15,507 nt of DNA from Methanobacteriota archaeon (GCA_005878635.1 VBLS01000181.1:1-15507); one strand, 5' to 3'. Positions 6,831-13,235 are shown, numbered from the stretch's first letter. Notes: a model not told the origin generated them from the letters alone. A program made the numbers and translations.

Positions 6831-7976
6831 ATGCGGATCGCTTTGTTCACGGACAGCTACCTCCCGACGGTCGACGGCGTCGTGACCTCCGTCCTATCGA
6901 CCCGCCGGCAGCTCGAGGCCCATGGGCACGAGGTCGTGGTCTTCGCCCCGGAGGACCCCCGCCGCCGCGGGACGCACGAGGACGGCACGGTATATGTCCG
7001 GGCGAAGGAGTTCCGCCATTATCCAGGGTACCGCCTCGCGATGTTCCCCGGCCGCGAGGTCGACCTGATCAAGGACCTCGGGATCGACGTGATCCACATC
7101 CACGGGGTCGGCTTCGTCGGGATCAAGGGCCTCTGGGCGTCCTGGCAGGCGAAGATCCCCCGGGTCTCGACGTTCCACACGATGATCCACGACACCCTCG
7201 CGTTCTACTCCCCGTTCGGCCTCAACCTCCATCTGCTCGAGCGGGGCCTCCGCTTTTACCTGAAGATCTTCCTCCGGAAGACCCAGGGCGTCGTCGTCCC
7301 GAGCCGCGCCATCCTCGACGAGATCATGGCGCTCTCGCCGCGGGCGAACATCGCGGACGTGATCCCGACGGGCGTGGACCCCGAGCGGTTCCGGCCGGAC
7401 ATCTCGGGCCAGGGCATCCGGACGAAGTGGGGGCTGAACGGCCACGACGTCGTCCTGCACGTAGGCCGCGTCGCGCCGGAGAAGAACCTGACCACCTTGA
7501 TCCACGCGTTCCCGCGGATCTTGGAGCAGAACCGGGACACGAAGCTGATGATCGTCGGGACCGGGCCGTACATGGAGAAGTACTACGACCTCGTCGCTCG
7601 CCTCGGACTCTCCGGGGACGTGATCTTCACCGGGTTCGTGCCGGACGCCGATTTGCCGAAATACTACGCGGCGGCCGACGCCTTCGCGATCGCGTCGAAG
7701 TTCGAGACCCAGGGCCTCGTGGTCCTGGAGGCGCTCGCCTCCGGGCGCCCCGTCGCGGGGGCGAACTACCGCGCGATCCCGGAGTTCGTGCGCGAGGGCG
7801 TCAACGGGGCCCTCTTCGACCCGAACGACGTCCGCGGCTGCGCCGCCGCCATCCTGCGCTGCCTGCGGGGCCGTGACTCGATGCAGGAAGCCGCGCGAGA
7901 GGTCGCCCTCGACTATTCCGTGGAACGATGCACGCGCCGCCTCGAGCGGGTGTACGAGCGCCTCGTGGCCGCGTGA
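6831..7976 (+). CDS. Family 4 glycosyltransferase (GT-B fold)
   Basis: Retaining GT-B glycosyltransferase that transfers a sugar from a nucleotide-sugar donor, probably to a membrane lipid or surface glycan on the cytoplasmic side. It has 381 residues from this start. It opens with the family's MRIALFTDSYLPTVDGVVTS (acceptor-side Rossmann domain). It carries VIPTGVDPERFRP at 177-189 and HVGRVAPEKNL at 210-220. The donor-site E-x7-E pair is Glu292 and Glu300 (FETQGLVVLEALASGRPV). There is no membrane segment. ATGs at 6780 and 6786 would add 15-17 Pro/Ser-rich residues; 6831 matches family starts, though no clear Shine-Dalgarno supports any of them. The stop overlaps or nearly touches the GT2 gene. 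Resemblance is to mannosyl/glucosyl-diacylglycerol and phosphatidylinositol mannosyltransferase types, but the substrate cannot be assigned. Confidence 0.9.
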   Translation: MRIALFTDSYLPTVDGVVTSVLSTRRQLEAHGHEVVVFAPEDPRRRGTHEDGTVYVRAKEFRHYPGYRLAMFPGREVDLIKDLGIDVIHIHGVGFVGIKGLWASWQAKIPRVSTFHTMIHDTLAFYSPFGLNLHLLERGLRFYLKIFLRKTQGVVVPSRAILDEIMALSPRANIADVIPTGVDPERFRPDISGQGIRTKWGLNGHDVVLHVGRVAPEKNLTTLIHAFPRILEQNRDTKLMIVGTGPYMEKYYDLVARLGLSGDVIFTGFVPDADLPKYYAAADAFAIASKFETQGLVVLEALASGRPVAGANYRAIPEFVREGVNGALFDPNDVRGCAAAILRCLRGRDSMQEAAREVALDYSVERCTRRLERVYERLVAA

Positions 7977-7981
7977 GCGGG

Positions 7982-8734
7982 ATGGACGGGCCCTCGGCGG
8001 CTCGAGGACGGCCTGGCCCGCCGGAGGGAGCGCCGGTCTCCATAATCGTGCCGACCTGGAACGAGGCGAAGTGCCTGCCCGCGTTGCTCGATTCCCTTCG
8101 GGCCCAGACCCGGTCGCCCGCGGAGATCCTCGTGGCGGACTCCGGGAGCACCGATGGAACGCAGGAACTGGCCCAGGCGAGGGGCGCCATCGTCCTCGAA
8201 GGCGAGCGCAAAGGTCCCGGAGAGGGACGGAACCGGGGCGCCCGCGCGGCGCGGGGGGACCTCCTGGTCTTCGTGGACGCCGATTGCATCGTGCCTGGGG
8301 ACTTGGTCGAGGCGATCGTCGCCGTCGCGGAGGCACCGGACGTCATCGGAGGCGCGACCGGGTTCGTCCCCGCGCAGGGCACCCTCGCCGAACGCGCCCT
8401 CTTTCTCCTGGCGAACGGCTACCAGCGGGCCCTGACCCTCTGGGGCTATCCGCATAACGCGGGGTTCTGTTTCTTCTTCCGGCGGTCCGCCTTCGAGGCC
8501 CTCGGCGGAATCCGCGATGAGATGCTCTTGAACGAGACCCACGACATCGCCCTGCGGTCGCGGACTCTCGGACGGTTCGTGATCCTGCCCCAACGAGTCC
8601 AGACTTCCATGAGGCGGTTCCGGACGTACGGGTACTTGCGCACGATACTCAAGGAGTACATCGCGTCGACGATCCTCTTCTACGCGACGGGGCGGACTCC
8701 TTCCGATCGATTCCGCCCCCAGCCAGCGCGATGA
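7982..8734 (+). CDS. Family 2 glycosyltransferase
   Basis: GT-A fold glycosyltransferase of 250 residues. It starts the catalytic domain at VSIIVPTWNEAKCL (19-32), has the nucleotide-binding ADSGSTDGT (52-60) and the metal-binding DxD-type motif VDADC at 98-102. The ED-type acceptor region is degenerate (NETHDIALR, 184-192). The C-terminus (about 222-236) is mildly hydrophobic but is not a clear membrane helix. The gene directly follows the GT4 gene. The ATG at 7982 lies five bases after its stop, while a GTG at 7973 would overlap that stop as GTGA, so the start could be three codons earlier. The two enzymes probably act in one glycan or glycolipid pathway. It converges on the VTT-family gene with only four bases between stops. 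Confidence 0.88.
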   Translation: MDGPSAARGRPGPPEGAPVSIIVPTWNEAKCLPALLDSLRAQTRSPAEILVADSGSTDGTQELAQARGAIVLEGERKGPGEGRNRGARAARGDLLVFVDADCIVPGDLVEAIVAVAEAPDVIGGATGFVPAQGTLAERALFLLANGYQRALTLWGYPHNAGFCFFFRRSAFEALGGIRDEMLLNETHDIALRSRTLGRFVILPQRVQTSMRRFRTYGYLRTILKEYIASTILFYATGRTPSDRFRPQPAR

Positions 8735-8738
8735 ACCG

Positions 8739-9356
8739 TCAGGGTTTCCCCGCCCCTCGGACCCGTCGGCGACGGTACAACCAGGATCCGCTGATGGAGA
8801 GGGCGATGACGATGACGATCAAGGCCAACGAGATCGTGCGCGCTGTGCGGACGTTGTACGAGACCCCAATCACGAACACCACGTAGAGCAGGGCCGCGTA
8901 CTTCGCCAGGCCTCCCGAGGCGACGAAAGCCATCGACTTCGGGTAGCTCCACCGCAGGGTCGCGATGAACGCCCCGACGAACGGGACGACAGGGGCAACT
9001 CGGTTCAGGAGGATGATGCGCTCGTCCCTCACGACGAGGAACTCGGTCCATCGCCGCATGCCCGACTCCAGCCACCGCGGCATATGTCGGTCTTGGATCA
9101 GCAGGCGGCGGACCGCGGCGTACAGCGTGCTCGTCCCGAGGAGGTCGCCCGCGACCGCGACGGCGAGGAGGACCGCGGCCCAGCCGACCGGATCCATCGT
9201 CTCCGGCCGGAACGTGTAGGTGATCAGGATCCAGGCTTCCGGGAGGGCCGGGAAGAGCGCCGCGTCAATCGCGAAGATGACGAGCAACGCGACGAGGCTC
9301 CCGACGGGGCCGAGCGCACCGAAGAGGGCAGCGAAGAAGTCATCCAGGGAGGCCAT
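8739..9356 (-). CDS. VTT/DedA-like (SNARE-associated Golgi-type) membrane protein
   Basis: 205-residue polytopic membrane protein. Hydrophobic helices lie at about 18-46, 57-82, 112-133, 143-166 and 174-195, with a basic C-terminus (YRRRRVRGAGKP). The segment RIILLNRVAPVVPFVGAFIATLRW (113-136) resembles the conserved re-entrant Arg/Pro/Gly region of VTT-domain proteins. Known relatives include DedA, YqaA and TMEM41/VMP1, several of which scramble or flip polyprenyl or phospholipids. The frame extends 85 codons upstream through the FKBP gene, but that part is Arg-rich antisense-like. The ATG at 9356 lies eight bases after the FKBP stop, so it is the last gene of this minus-strand run. The family call is moderate; the transport activity is not shown by the sequence. 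Confidence 0.65.
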   Translation of the reverse strand: MASLDDFFAALFGALGPVGSLVALLVIFAIDAALFPALPEAWILITYTFRPETMDPVGWAAVLLAVAVAGDLLGTSTLYAAVRRLLIQDRHMPRWLESGMRRWTEFLVVRDERIILLNRVAPVVPFVGAFIATLRWSYPKSMAFVASGGLAKYAALLYVVFVIGVSYNVRTARTISLALIVIVIALSISGSWLYRRRRVRGAGKP

Positions 9357-9364
9357 CCGCCGCC

Positions 9365-10240
9365 TCAGGCCACGCGGGAGATGCGGACCATCGTGACCTC
9401 GAAGATCAAGGTGCGGCCCTTCACCGGATTGTTGTAGTCCAAGCTGTACGTCCCCGCCGCGAGGTCGACGGCGGTCACCGTGAACGAGACCGCGTTGCCG
9501 TTCCGGAAGCCGACGCGGTCTACCGAGCTCGCATCGAGGTGATGGTGCACGGTGATCGTACCGACCCCGCCATTGGCCCCGTCGTCGATCGAATCCACGC
9601 GAGCCTCCCACGCGCCGTACGGATGGACGATTTGCCCCGGCGTCGGACTGTTCGTGACCGTGACGACGGAACCCGACACGCCCACGGTGGCGGGCCAGCC
9701 CCAGAACGGATCGGTCGTATTCGCACCGGAGACGGCGGGGGCTTTGTAGGTCGCCGAGAAGTCGGACGCGTCCATCGTCAGGTGCACGGGCACGGATTCG
9801 AAGAGGGGCTTGACGAAGATCTTCGTCGGGTCGGCGGGCCCGTAACCCAGGTCCGGCGGGACCACGATGGTCGTCGCGTCTCCCACCGCGAGGCCCTGGA
9901 TCCCCAGGTCAAAGCCTTTCACGACCTCTCCGCTCCCGACGCTCTTGACCTCCAGCGGCTGCCACGGGGGGTGCCAGCCGAAGGCGAAAGCCTTCGGATT
10001 GGAGGCGTTGTCCTGGGCGACGGCAAGGAGGCTCGTGTCGAACACGAGGCCGTTCTCGAACCGCCCGACGTAGTCGACCTGGACGTCGTCCCCGCTCCGC
10101 GCCCGGAGGGGCGGCCCCGCAAACTTCGGGACGATGAACCCGAAGTACACCGCGAGGATCGCGATCACGAGGATGAGCACGCCGATCAGCGACACGAGGG
10201 TGCTCACTCCTTCCTTATCGCGGACGAGGGGGCGGGCCAT
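9365..10240 (-). CDS. Membrane-anchored FKBP-type peptidyl-prolyl isomerase, SlyD-like long form
   Basis: Prolyl isomerase/chaperone, 291 residues from this start. An N-terminal helix at about 14-37 (LVSLIGVLILVIAILAVYFG) follows DKEG|VST, which also resembles an archaeal class III (prepilin) signal. The FKBP half begins with GDDVQVDYVGRFENGLVFDTS (50-70) and GEVVKGFDLGIQGLAVGDA (104-122), then VPPDLGYGP. A long insert of about 120 residues follows, as in the insert-in-flap domain of SlyD and long archaeal FKBPs but larger. The fold closes with LDYNNPVKGRTLIFEVTMV (267-285), the typical SlyD-type last strand. The anchor predicts action outside the membrane. ATGs at 10276 and 10270 overlap the A/T box, so 10240 is preferred. 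The gene precedes the VTT gene in one unit. Confidence 0.88.
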   Translation of the reverse strand: MARPLVRDKEGVSTLVSLIGVLILVIAILAVYFGFIVPKFAGPPLRARSGDDVQVDYVGRFENGLVFDTSLLAVAQDNASNPKAFAFGWHPPWQPLEVKSVGSGEVVKGFDLGIQGLAVGDATTIVVPPDLGYGPADPTKIFVKPLFESVPVHLTMDASDFSATYKAPAVSGANTTDPFWGWPATVGVSGSVVTVTNSPTPGQIVHPYGAWEARVDSIDDGANGGVGTITVHHHLDASSVDRVGFRNGNAVSFTVTAVDLAAGTYSLDYNNPVKGRTLIFEVTMVRISRVA

Positions 10241-10268
10241 TGCGTTCTCGGGACACCGAGGAGTTGCC

Positions 10269-10279
10269 ATAAACATTAT
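10269..10279 (-). promoter_or_regulatory. Putative TATA box for the FKBP gene
   Basis: An 11-base A/T-rich run (ATAATGTTTAT on the minus strand) is centred 34 bases before the ATG at 10240. It argues against the two upstream ATGs, which lie inside or at its edge. It also suggests that the FKBP and VTT genes have their own promoter even though the preceding gene is on the same strand. Confidence 0.45.
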
Positions 10280-10320
10280 GGTGCCCGCCTCGAAGCGGAC
10301 CCTTCCTGACCACTCAGAGA

Positions 10321-10920
10321 CTAGGCAAAGGAGGCGTAGTGTAGTTCGATCGATTCCTGGTCGTAGAGGATCACCGTGGGACTCGGGGTGGGAATCGCGG
10401 TCCCGTTCACGAGCATCTGCGAGGGGCTTCCAAAGGGTTTTCCCCAGACCGCAAAGAAGTCGCCGATCGAATAAAGGCGATTCACATCCGATTCGATATG
10501 GATCAGACCGGTCGAATCGTGAGTATGAACCGGCTCAAGACAGAATGCGCTCCTCCCGATGCTGGCAGGGATCGCAAACTTCGTCGCCCCGGAAAAGATG
10601 TTCAACTGCGTGTGCCAGTGATACAATCCACCGCCCTCGCCGCCGATGCAGGGAAGCGCCGGCGAGACGGTCGCAATCTGCAACAGGTAGTACCCGCCGA
10701 GCCCTCCGAGGAGGAGGAGCGCCACCAGGACGACATGCCAAGGCCGCACACGAATGGGTCGGCCTGCCGACCTCCGCGGGATCCTTCCGGGCTCAGCTCT
10801 CAGCCGCTCCAGGAGGCGCGGCGTGTCGGGATGCCTCGGATGGATGTCGTTCAGATGGCGGATCAGGTTCTCGGGCCGCACCGACACGTCGCAAATTGGA
10901 CATCGATCCATCGTCGCCAT
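10321..10920 (-). CDS. Zinc-finger, single-TM protein with extracytoplasmic His-rich domain
   Basis: 199 residues with three parts. Residues 7-27 form a C2H2-type finger (Cys7, Cys10, His22, His27 in CPICDVSVRPENLIRHLNDIH). After a basic linker there is one membrane helix at about 62-81. The outer domain carries HWH at 101-103, Cys127, VHTHDSTGLIHIES with His132, His134 and His141, then SIGDFFAVWGKPF at 151-163. The HTHD-x-(S/T)G-x-(I/L)H-(I/V)E stretch followed by a GDFF-x-(V/I)WG motif matches a domain I recall from many archaeal and bacterial hypothetical membrane proteins; its function is not established as far as I know. The clustered His and Cys suggest metal binding. The finger faces the cytosol by the positive-inside rule. 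The gene lies 73 bases after PAN, behind its own A/T box. Met4 at 10911 is an alternative start. Confidence 0.8.
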   Translation of the reverse strand: MATMDRCPICDVSVRPENLIRHLNDIHPRHPDTPRLLERLRAEPGRIPRRSAGRPIRVRPWHVVLVALLLLGGLGGYYLLQIATVSPALPCIGGEGGGLYHWHTQLNIFSGATKFAIPASIGRSAFCLEPVHTHDSTGLIHIESDVNRLYSIGDFFAVWGKPFGSPSQMLVNGTAIPTPSPTVILYDQESIELHYASFA

Positions 10921-10960
10921 GGAGCGTCGTTCTCGCTGGGACCGGAAGTCAGGAGGAGGT

Positions 10961-10970
10961 CCTATTTAGG
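10961..10970 (-). promoter_or_regulatory. Putative TATA box for the zinc-finger membrane protein
   Basis: CCTAAATAGG on the minus strand is a nearly palindromic A/T core centred about 45 bases before the ATG at 10920. It lies 24 bases after the PAN stop. It resembles the TTAAATAG box upstream of thiD. Confidence 0.5.
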
Positions 10971-10993
10971 AGTGCCGCGGACGATGGCCGAAC

Positions 10994-11851
10994 TCACGCG
11001 TACATCGCGCCGGAGGAGTCCGCCGAGCGAATCGGATTATCGCCCAGGACTTTGTCCACCGCCCGCTCGAAGTCCGCCATCGATACGACCTCGCGGTCCT
11101 CGCGGATCGCGAACATGCCGGCCTCCGTGCAGATCGCATGGATGTCGGCCCCCGTCGCTCCGTCCGACTTGGAGGCGAGTCCGGCATACTCGACGTCGGC
11201 CGCGACGTTCATCTTCCGCGTGTGGATTTTGAAAATCGTCATCCGGGATTCGACGCCCGGCATCGAGATCTCGATGATCCGGTCGAAACGGCCCGGCCGC
11301 AGGAGGGCTTCGTCCAAGATGTCCGGTCGGTTCGTCGCTCCGATGATCTTGACCTCGCCGAGCGGATTGAAGCCGTCGAGTTCGGCGAGGAGCTGCATGA
11401 GGGTCCGCTGGACTTCCCGGTCCCCCGAGGTCGCGACCTCGAGGCGCTTCGCGCCGACGGAATCGAGTTCGTCGATGAACACGATCGAGGGCGCCTTCTC
11501 CCGGGCGAGCTGGAAAAGCTCGCGGACCAGCCGCGCCCCCTCGCCGATGTACTTCTGGACGAGTTCGGATCCGACGAAGCGGATGAACGTCGCCTGCGTC
11601 CGGTTGGCCACGGCCTTGGCGAGGAGCGTCTTCCCGGTCCCGGGCGGCCCGACGAGCAGCACGCCCTTCGGCGGCTCGATGCCGACCTTGCGATACAGGT
11701 CGGGCTTGAGGAGCGGGTCCTCCACGGCCTCGCGGAGCTCCCGCATCTGGCCTTCGAGGCCCCCGACGTCCTCGTACGTGACCGGCGGCTTGTCGATGAT
11801 CTCGGCCCCGGTGACGATCGGATCGAGGGACGGCGGAAGGACGCCCATCAC
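10994..11851 (-). CDS. pan: Proteasome-activating nucleotidase, C-terminal AAA+ fragment (gene disrupted)
   Basis: AAA+ unfoldase of the archaeal 26S-like proteasome, separated from its N-terminal half by a frame break. It holds the end of the OB domain, then VTYEDVGGLEGQ, Walker A GPPGTGKT (68-75), pore loop RFVGSELVQKYIGEG with aromatic-hydrophobic-Gly F92-V93-G94, Walker B IVFIDELD (123-130), sensor region IIGATNRPD, and arginine fingers in LLRPGRFDR. It ends in Met-Tyr-Ala, an HbYX motif for docking on the 20S core and opening its gate. Every AAA+ motif looks intact. The frame is also open upstream of the GTG at 11851 and reads GARVALNKQTLAV, the expected continuation of the OB domain, so the real protein originally ran through here. 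As it stands, it could start at GTG 11851 or ATG 11848, 17-20 bases after the upstream stop. Confidence 0.9.
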   Translation of the reverse strand: MMGVLPPSLDPIVTGAEIIDKPPVTYEDVGGLEGQMRELREAVEDPLLKPDLYRKVGIEPPKGVLLVGPPGTGKTLLAKAVANRTQATFIRFVGSELVQKYIGEGARLVRELFQLAREKAPSIVFIDELDSVGAKRLEVATSGDREVQRTLMQLLAELDGFNPLGEVKIIGATNRPDILDEALLRPGRFDRIIEISMPGVESRMTIFKIHTRKMNVAADVEYAGLASKSDGATGADIHAICTEAGMFAIREDREVVSMADFERAVDKVLGDNPIRSADSSGAMYA

Positions 11852-11868
11852 GGCCAGGGTCTGCTTGT

Positions 11869-12156
11869 TCAGGGCGACTCGCGCGCCTCGGGACCCGTCG
11901 ACGACTTGACGACGACCCGGCCGTCCGCCAAGATGTCGCGGATGTTGCCGATGATCAGCGGCGGGCTCTTCAGGCGATCGAGTTCCTGCTTCAGCCGCCG
12001 AATCTCTTTCTGCAGCCGGACGAGCTCGGTCTCCGCGTAGCGCTTCTCGCCCTCGACCCGCCGAGCCGTCTCCAAAAGCTTGTCGTTGCGGTCCTCGAGA
12101 GAGGCGATACGCTCCGACATTTTCTCCGAGAATTCTCGGATCTGATCGTCGTCCAT
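11869..12156 (-). CDS. pan: Proteasome-activating nucleotidase, N-terminal coiled-coil and partial OB fragment (gene disrupted)
   Basis: 95 residues that match the N-terminus of PAN. Residues 1-65 form the coiled coil that recognises substrate and pairs the subunits (REFSEKMSERIASLEDRNDK, then RRLKQELDRL). PPLIIGNIRDILADGRVVVKSSTGP follows from 65 to about 89, the first half of the OB fold, and then the frame runs into EARESP and a TGA at 11869-11871. In intact PAN about 17 residues separate STGP from G(A/K)RVALN; here the two motifs are almost adjacent but in different frames. The ATG at 12156 lies 38 bases from a TATATA box. Without the rest of the OB fold this fragment could not form the normal hexameric neck. 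It may be a pseudogene half, an assembly error, or, less likely, a split protein. Confidence 0.85.
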   Translation of the reverse strand: MDDDQIREFSEKMSERIASLEDRNDKLLETARRVEGEKRYAETELVRLQKEIRRLKQELDRLKSPPLIIGNIRDILADGRVVVKSSTGPEARESP

Positions 12157-12190
12157 AAGTTCGCCCGGTGGGGGGGCTCGATGACGAAGG

Positions 12191-12197
12191 CTATATA
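12191..12197. promoter_or_regulatory. Shared divergent TATA box (PAN and MBF1)
   Basis: CTATATA on the plus strand is TATATAG on the minus strand. It is the strongest TATA-like element in the window and lies in the 79-base gap between the two genes. Its centre is 38 bases from the PAN ATG and about 42 bases from the proposed MBF1 CTG, so short leaders are predicted both ways. A second pyrimidine-rich A/T run at 12204-12216 could serve MBF1 instead. Confidence 0.55.
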
Positions 12198-12235
12198 CCC
12201 GGCATTTTCTACTTAGTCTTTACGGGGCTGTTTTC

Positions 12236-12733
12236 CTGATCTGCGAATTGTGCGGAGCCGACGTCCCGCGGTTGAAAAGCGTCGCCATCGACGCGACGGT
12301 CCTCGCCGTGTGCGGGGAGTGCGCCCGCTTCGGAGAGGAGGTGTCGGGCCCCGCCCTGCGGGCGAGCACGATGCCCCCGGTGATCGCCCAGCGGCTGGAG
12401 GCCCGCCAGCGGCGGATGACGCCGAAGGACGTCTATGAACAGGGGGGCGAACTCGAACTGATGGAGGACTTCCCGCGGCGGATTCGCGAGGCCCGGGAGG
12501 CCCGCGGGTGGAAACAGGCGGACCTGGGGGCCAAGATCAACGAGCGGGCGAGCGTGATCGCGAAGCTGGAAGCGGGAGCCATCAGCCCGGGCGACGAACT
12601 GGTCCGCAAGGTCGAGCGTCAGCTCGGGATCAAACTCAAAGAGCGAGTCCAGCCGGTCGCGGTCAAGAAGGCCGCGGCCTCGGGTGGGATCACTTTGGGG
12701 GACCTCCTCAAGGAAAAGGACGACGGCGCGTAG
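12236..12733 (+). CDS. Multiprotein bridging factor 1 (zinc ribbon plus HTH), apparent CTG start
   Basis: Archaeal MBF1-type regulator. The N-terminal zinc ribbon has Cys3, Cys6, Cys26 and Cys29 (ICELCGAD, then VCGECARFG). A linker follows, then an HTH_3/Cro-type domain at about 78-133 (DFPRRIREAREARGWKQADL, then GDELVRKVERQLGIKL), and a basic C-terminal tail. With 165 residues it has the normal archaeal length. MBF1 in eukaryotes bridges TBP and activators; in archaea it associates with ribosomes and its exact role is unsettled. There is no ATG, GTG or TTG upstream of the first cysteine pair: the nearest in-frame stop is at 12182-12184. TTG 12248 would delete Cys3. CTG 12236 restores the family's M-x-C-E-x-C-G beginning and is used here; ATC 12239 is the other choice. 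The stop abuts the convergent DUF2240 stop with no gap. Confidence 0.88.
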   Translation: MICELCGADVPRLKSVAIDATVLAVCGECARFGEEVSGPALRASTMPPVIAQRLEARQRRMTPKDVYEQGGELELMEDFPRRIREAREARGWKQADLGAKINERASVIAKLEAGAISPGDELVRKVERQLGIKLKERVQPVAVKKAAASGGITLGDLLKEKDDGA

Positions 12734-13204
12734 TCACGGCATCTGCAGGCGCGCCTTCACGGCCGGAAGGAACGGCGCCACGTCCACGCCGGCCTGGCGG
12801 GCCGCGATCATCGCGGCGACCTCGACCTCGACGTCCATCTTCTCCTGGACCTCGTTCACCCGACGGATGACCGCCTTCCGGTCCATGCCGGTCTTCGCGG
12901 CGATTGCATCGACGACCCGGAGGAACAGGTCCTCCTCGACCGGAGTGGGCATCGCGAGGATGGCGGTCGTGGGCACGTAGTCCCGCGGGACTTCGACGGT
13001 CGAGACGTCGAAGACCGGCCGGATCGTCCCATCGCGGGACTCGAGCAACTTCGTCTCGAGGCCGACCTGCAACAGGCGCTGGGCGTCCCTCGGCGGGAAC
13101 CACCTCAGGTCCATGGAGGCCGACAGGACGAATTCGCGCTCGGTCAGGCTGTCGCGGCCTTTCCGCTTGTACAGGAGCGCGATTGCGTTGCGGAGCTCTT
13201 CCAT
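12734..13204 (-). CDS. DUF2240 family protein
   Basis: 156 residues, matching from memory the euryarchaeal DUF2240 family of unknown function. Typical features are the opening MEELRNAIALLYKRKGRDSL, then TEREFVLSASMDLRWFPPRDAQRLL with a helix-turn-helix look, then GLETKLLESRDGTIRPVFDVSTVEVPRDYVPT. A helical second half (DLFLRVVDAIAAKTGMDRKAVIRRVNEVQEK) may be a nucleic-acid or ribosome-binding part, but that is speculation. No membrane segment or signal peptide is present. The ATG at 13204 lies 36 bases from an A/T box. The stop is directly adjacent to the MBF1 stop on the other strand, so the two transcripts must overlap at their 3' ends. Confidence 0.85.
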   Translation of the reverse strand: MEELRNAIALLYKRKGRDSLTEREFVLSASMDLRWFPPRDAQRLLQVGLETKLLESRDGTIRPVFDVSTVEVPRDYVPTTAILAMPTPVEEDLFLRVVDAIAAKTGMDRKAVIRRVNEVQEKMDVEVEVAAMIAARQAGVDVAPFLPAVKARLQMP

Positions 13205-13235
13205 GCGGATCGAGTGTCCAACGAACGGGCGGGGC

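Noticed and set aside
6894..8336. 480-codon minus-strand frame opposite the glycosyltransferases
   Set aside because: Antisense shadow rich in Arg, Pro and Asp; both glycosyltransferases have full motif sets on the plus strand.
9357..9611. 85-residue upstream extension of the VTT-like protein
   Set aside because: It overlaps the FKBP coding sequence in another frame and is Arg/Gly-rich; the ATG at 9356 follows the FKBP stop closely.
11862..11905. Programmed ribosomal frameshift joining the PAN halves
   Set aside because: A one-base slip would rejoin the frames but would still lack about 16-17 OB residues, and no slippery run is evident.
11138..12040. 300-codon plus-strand frame antisense to PAN
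   Set aside because: Lacks motifs and is a shadow of the two PAN halves; it does not explain the frame break.
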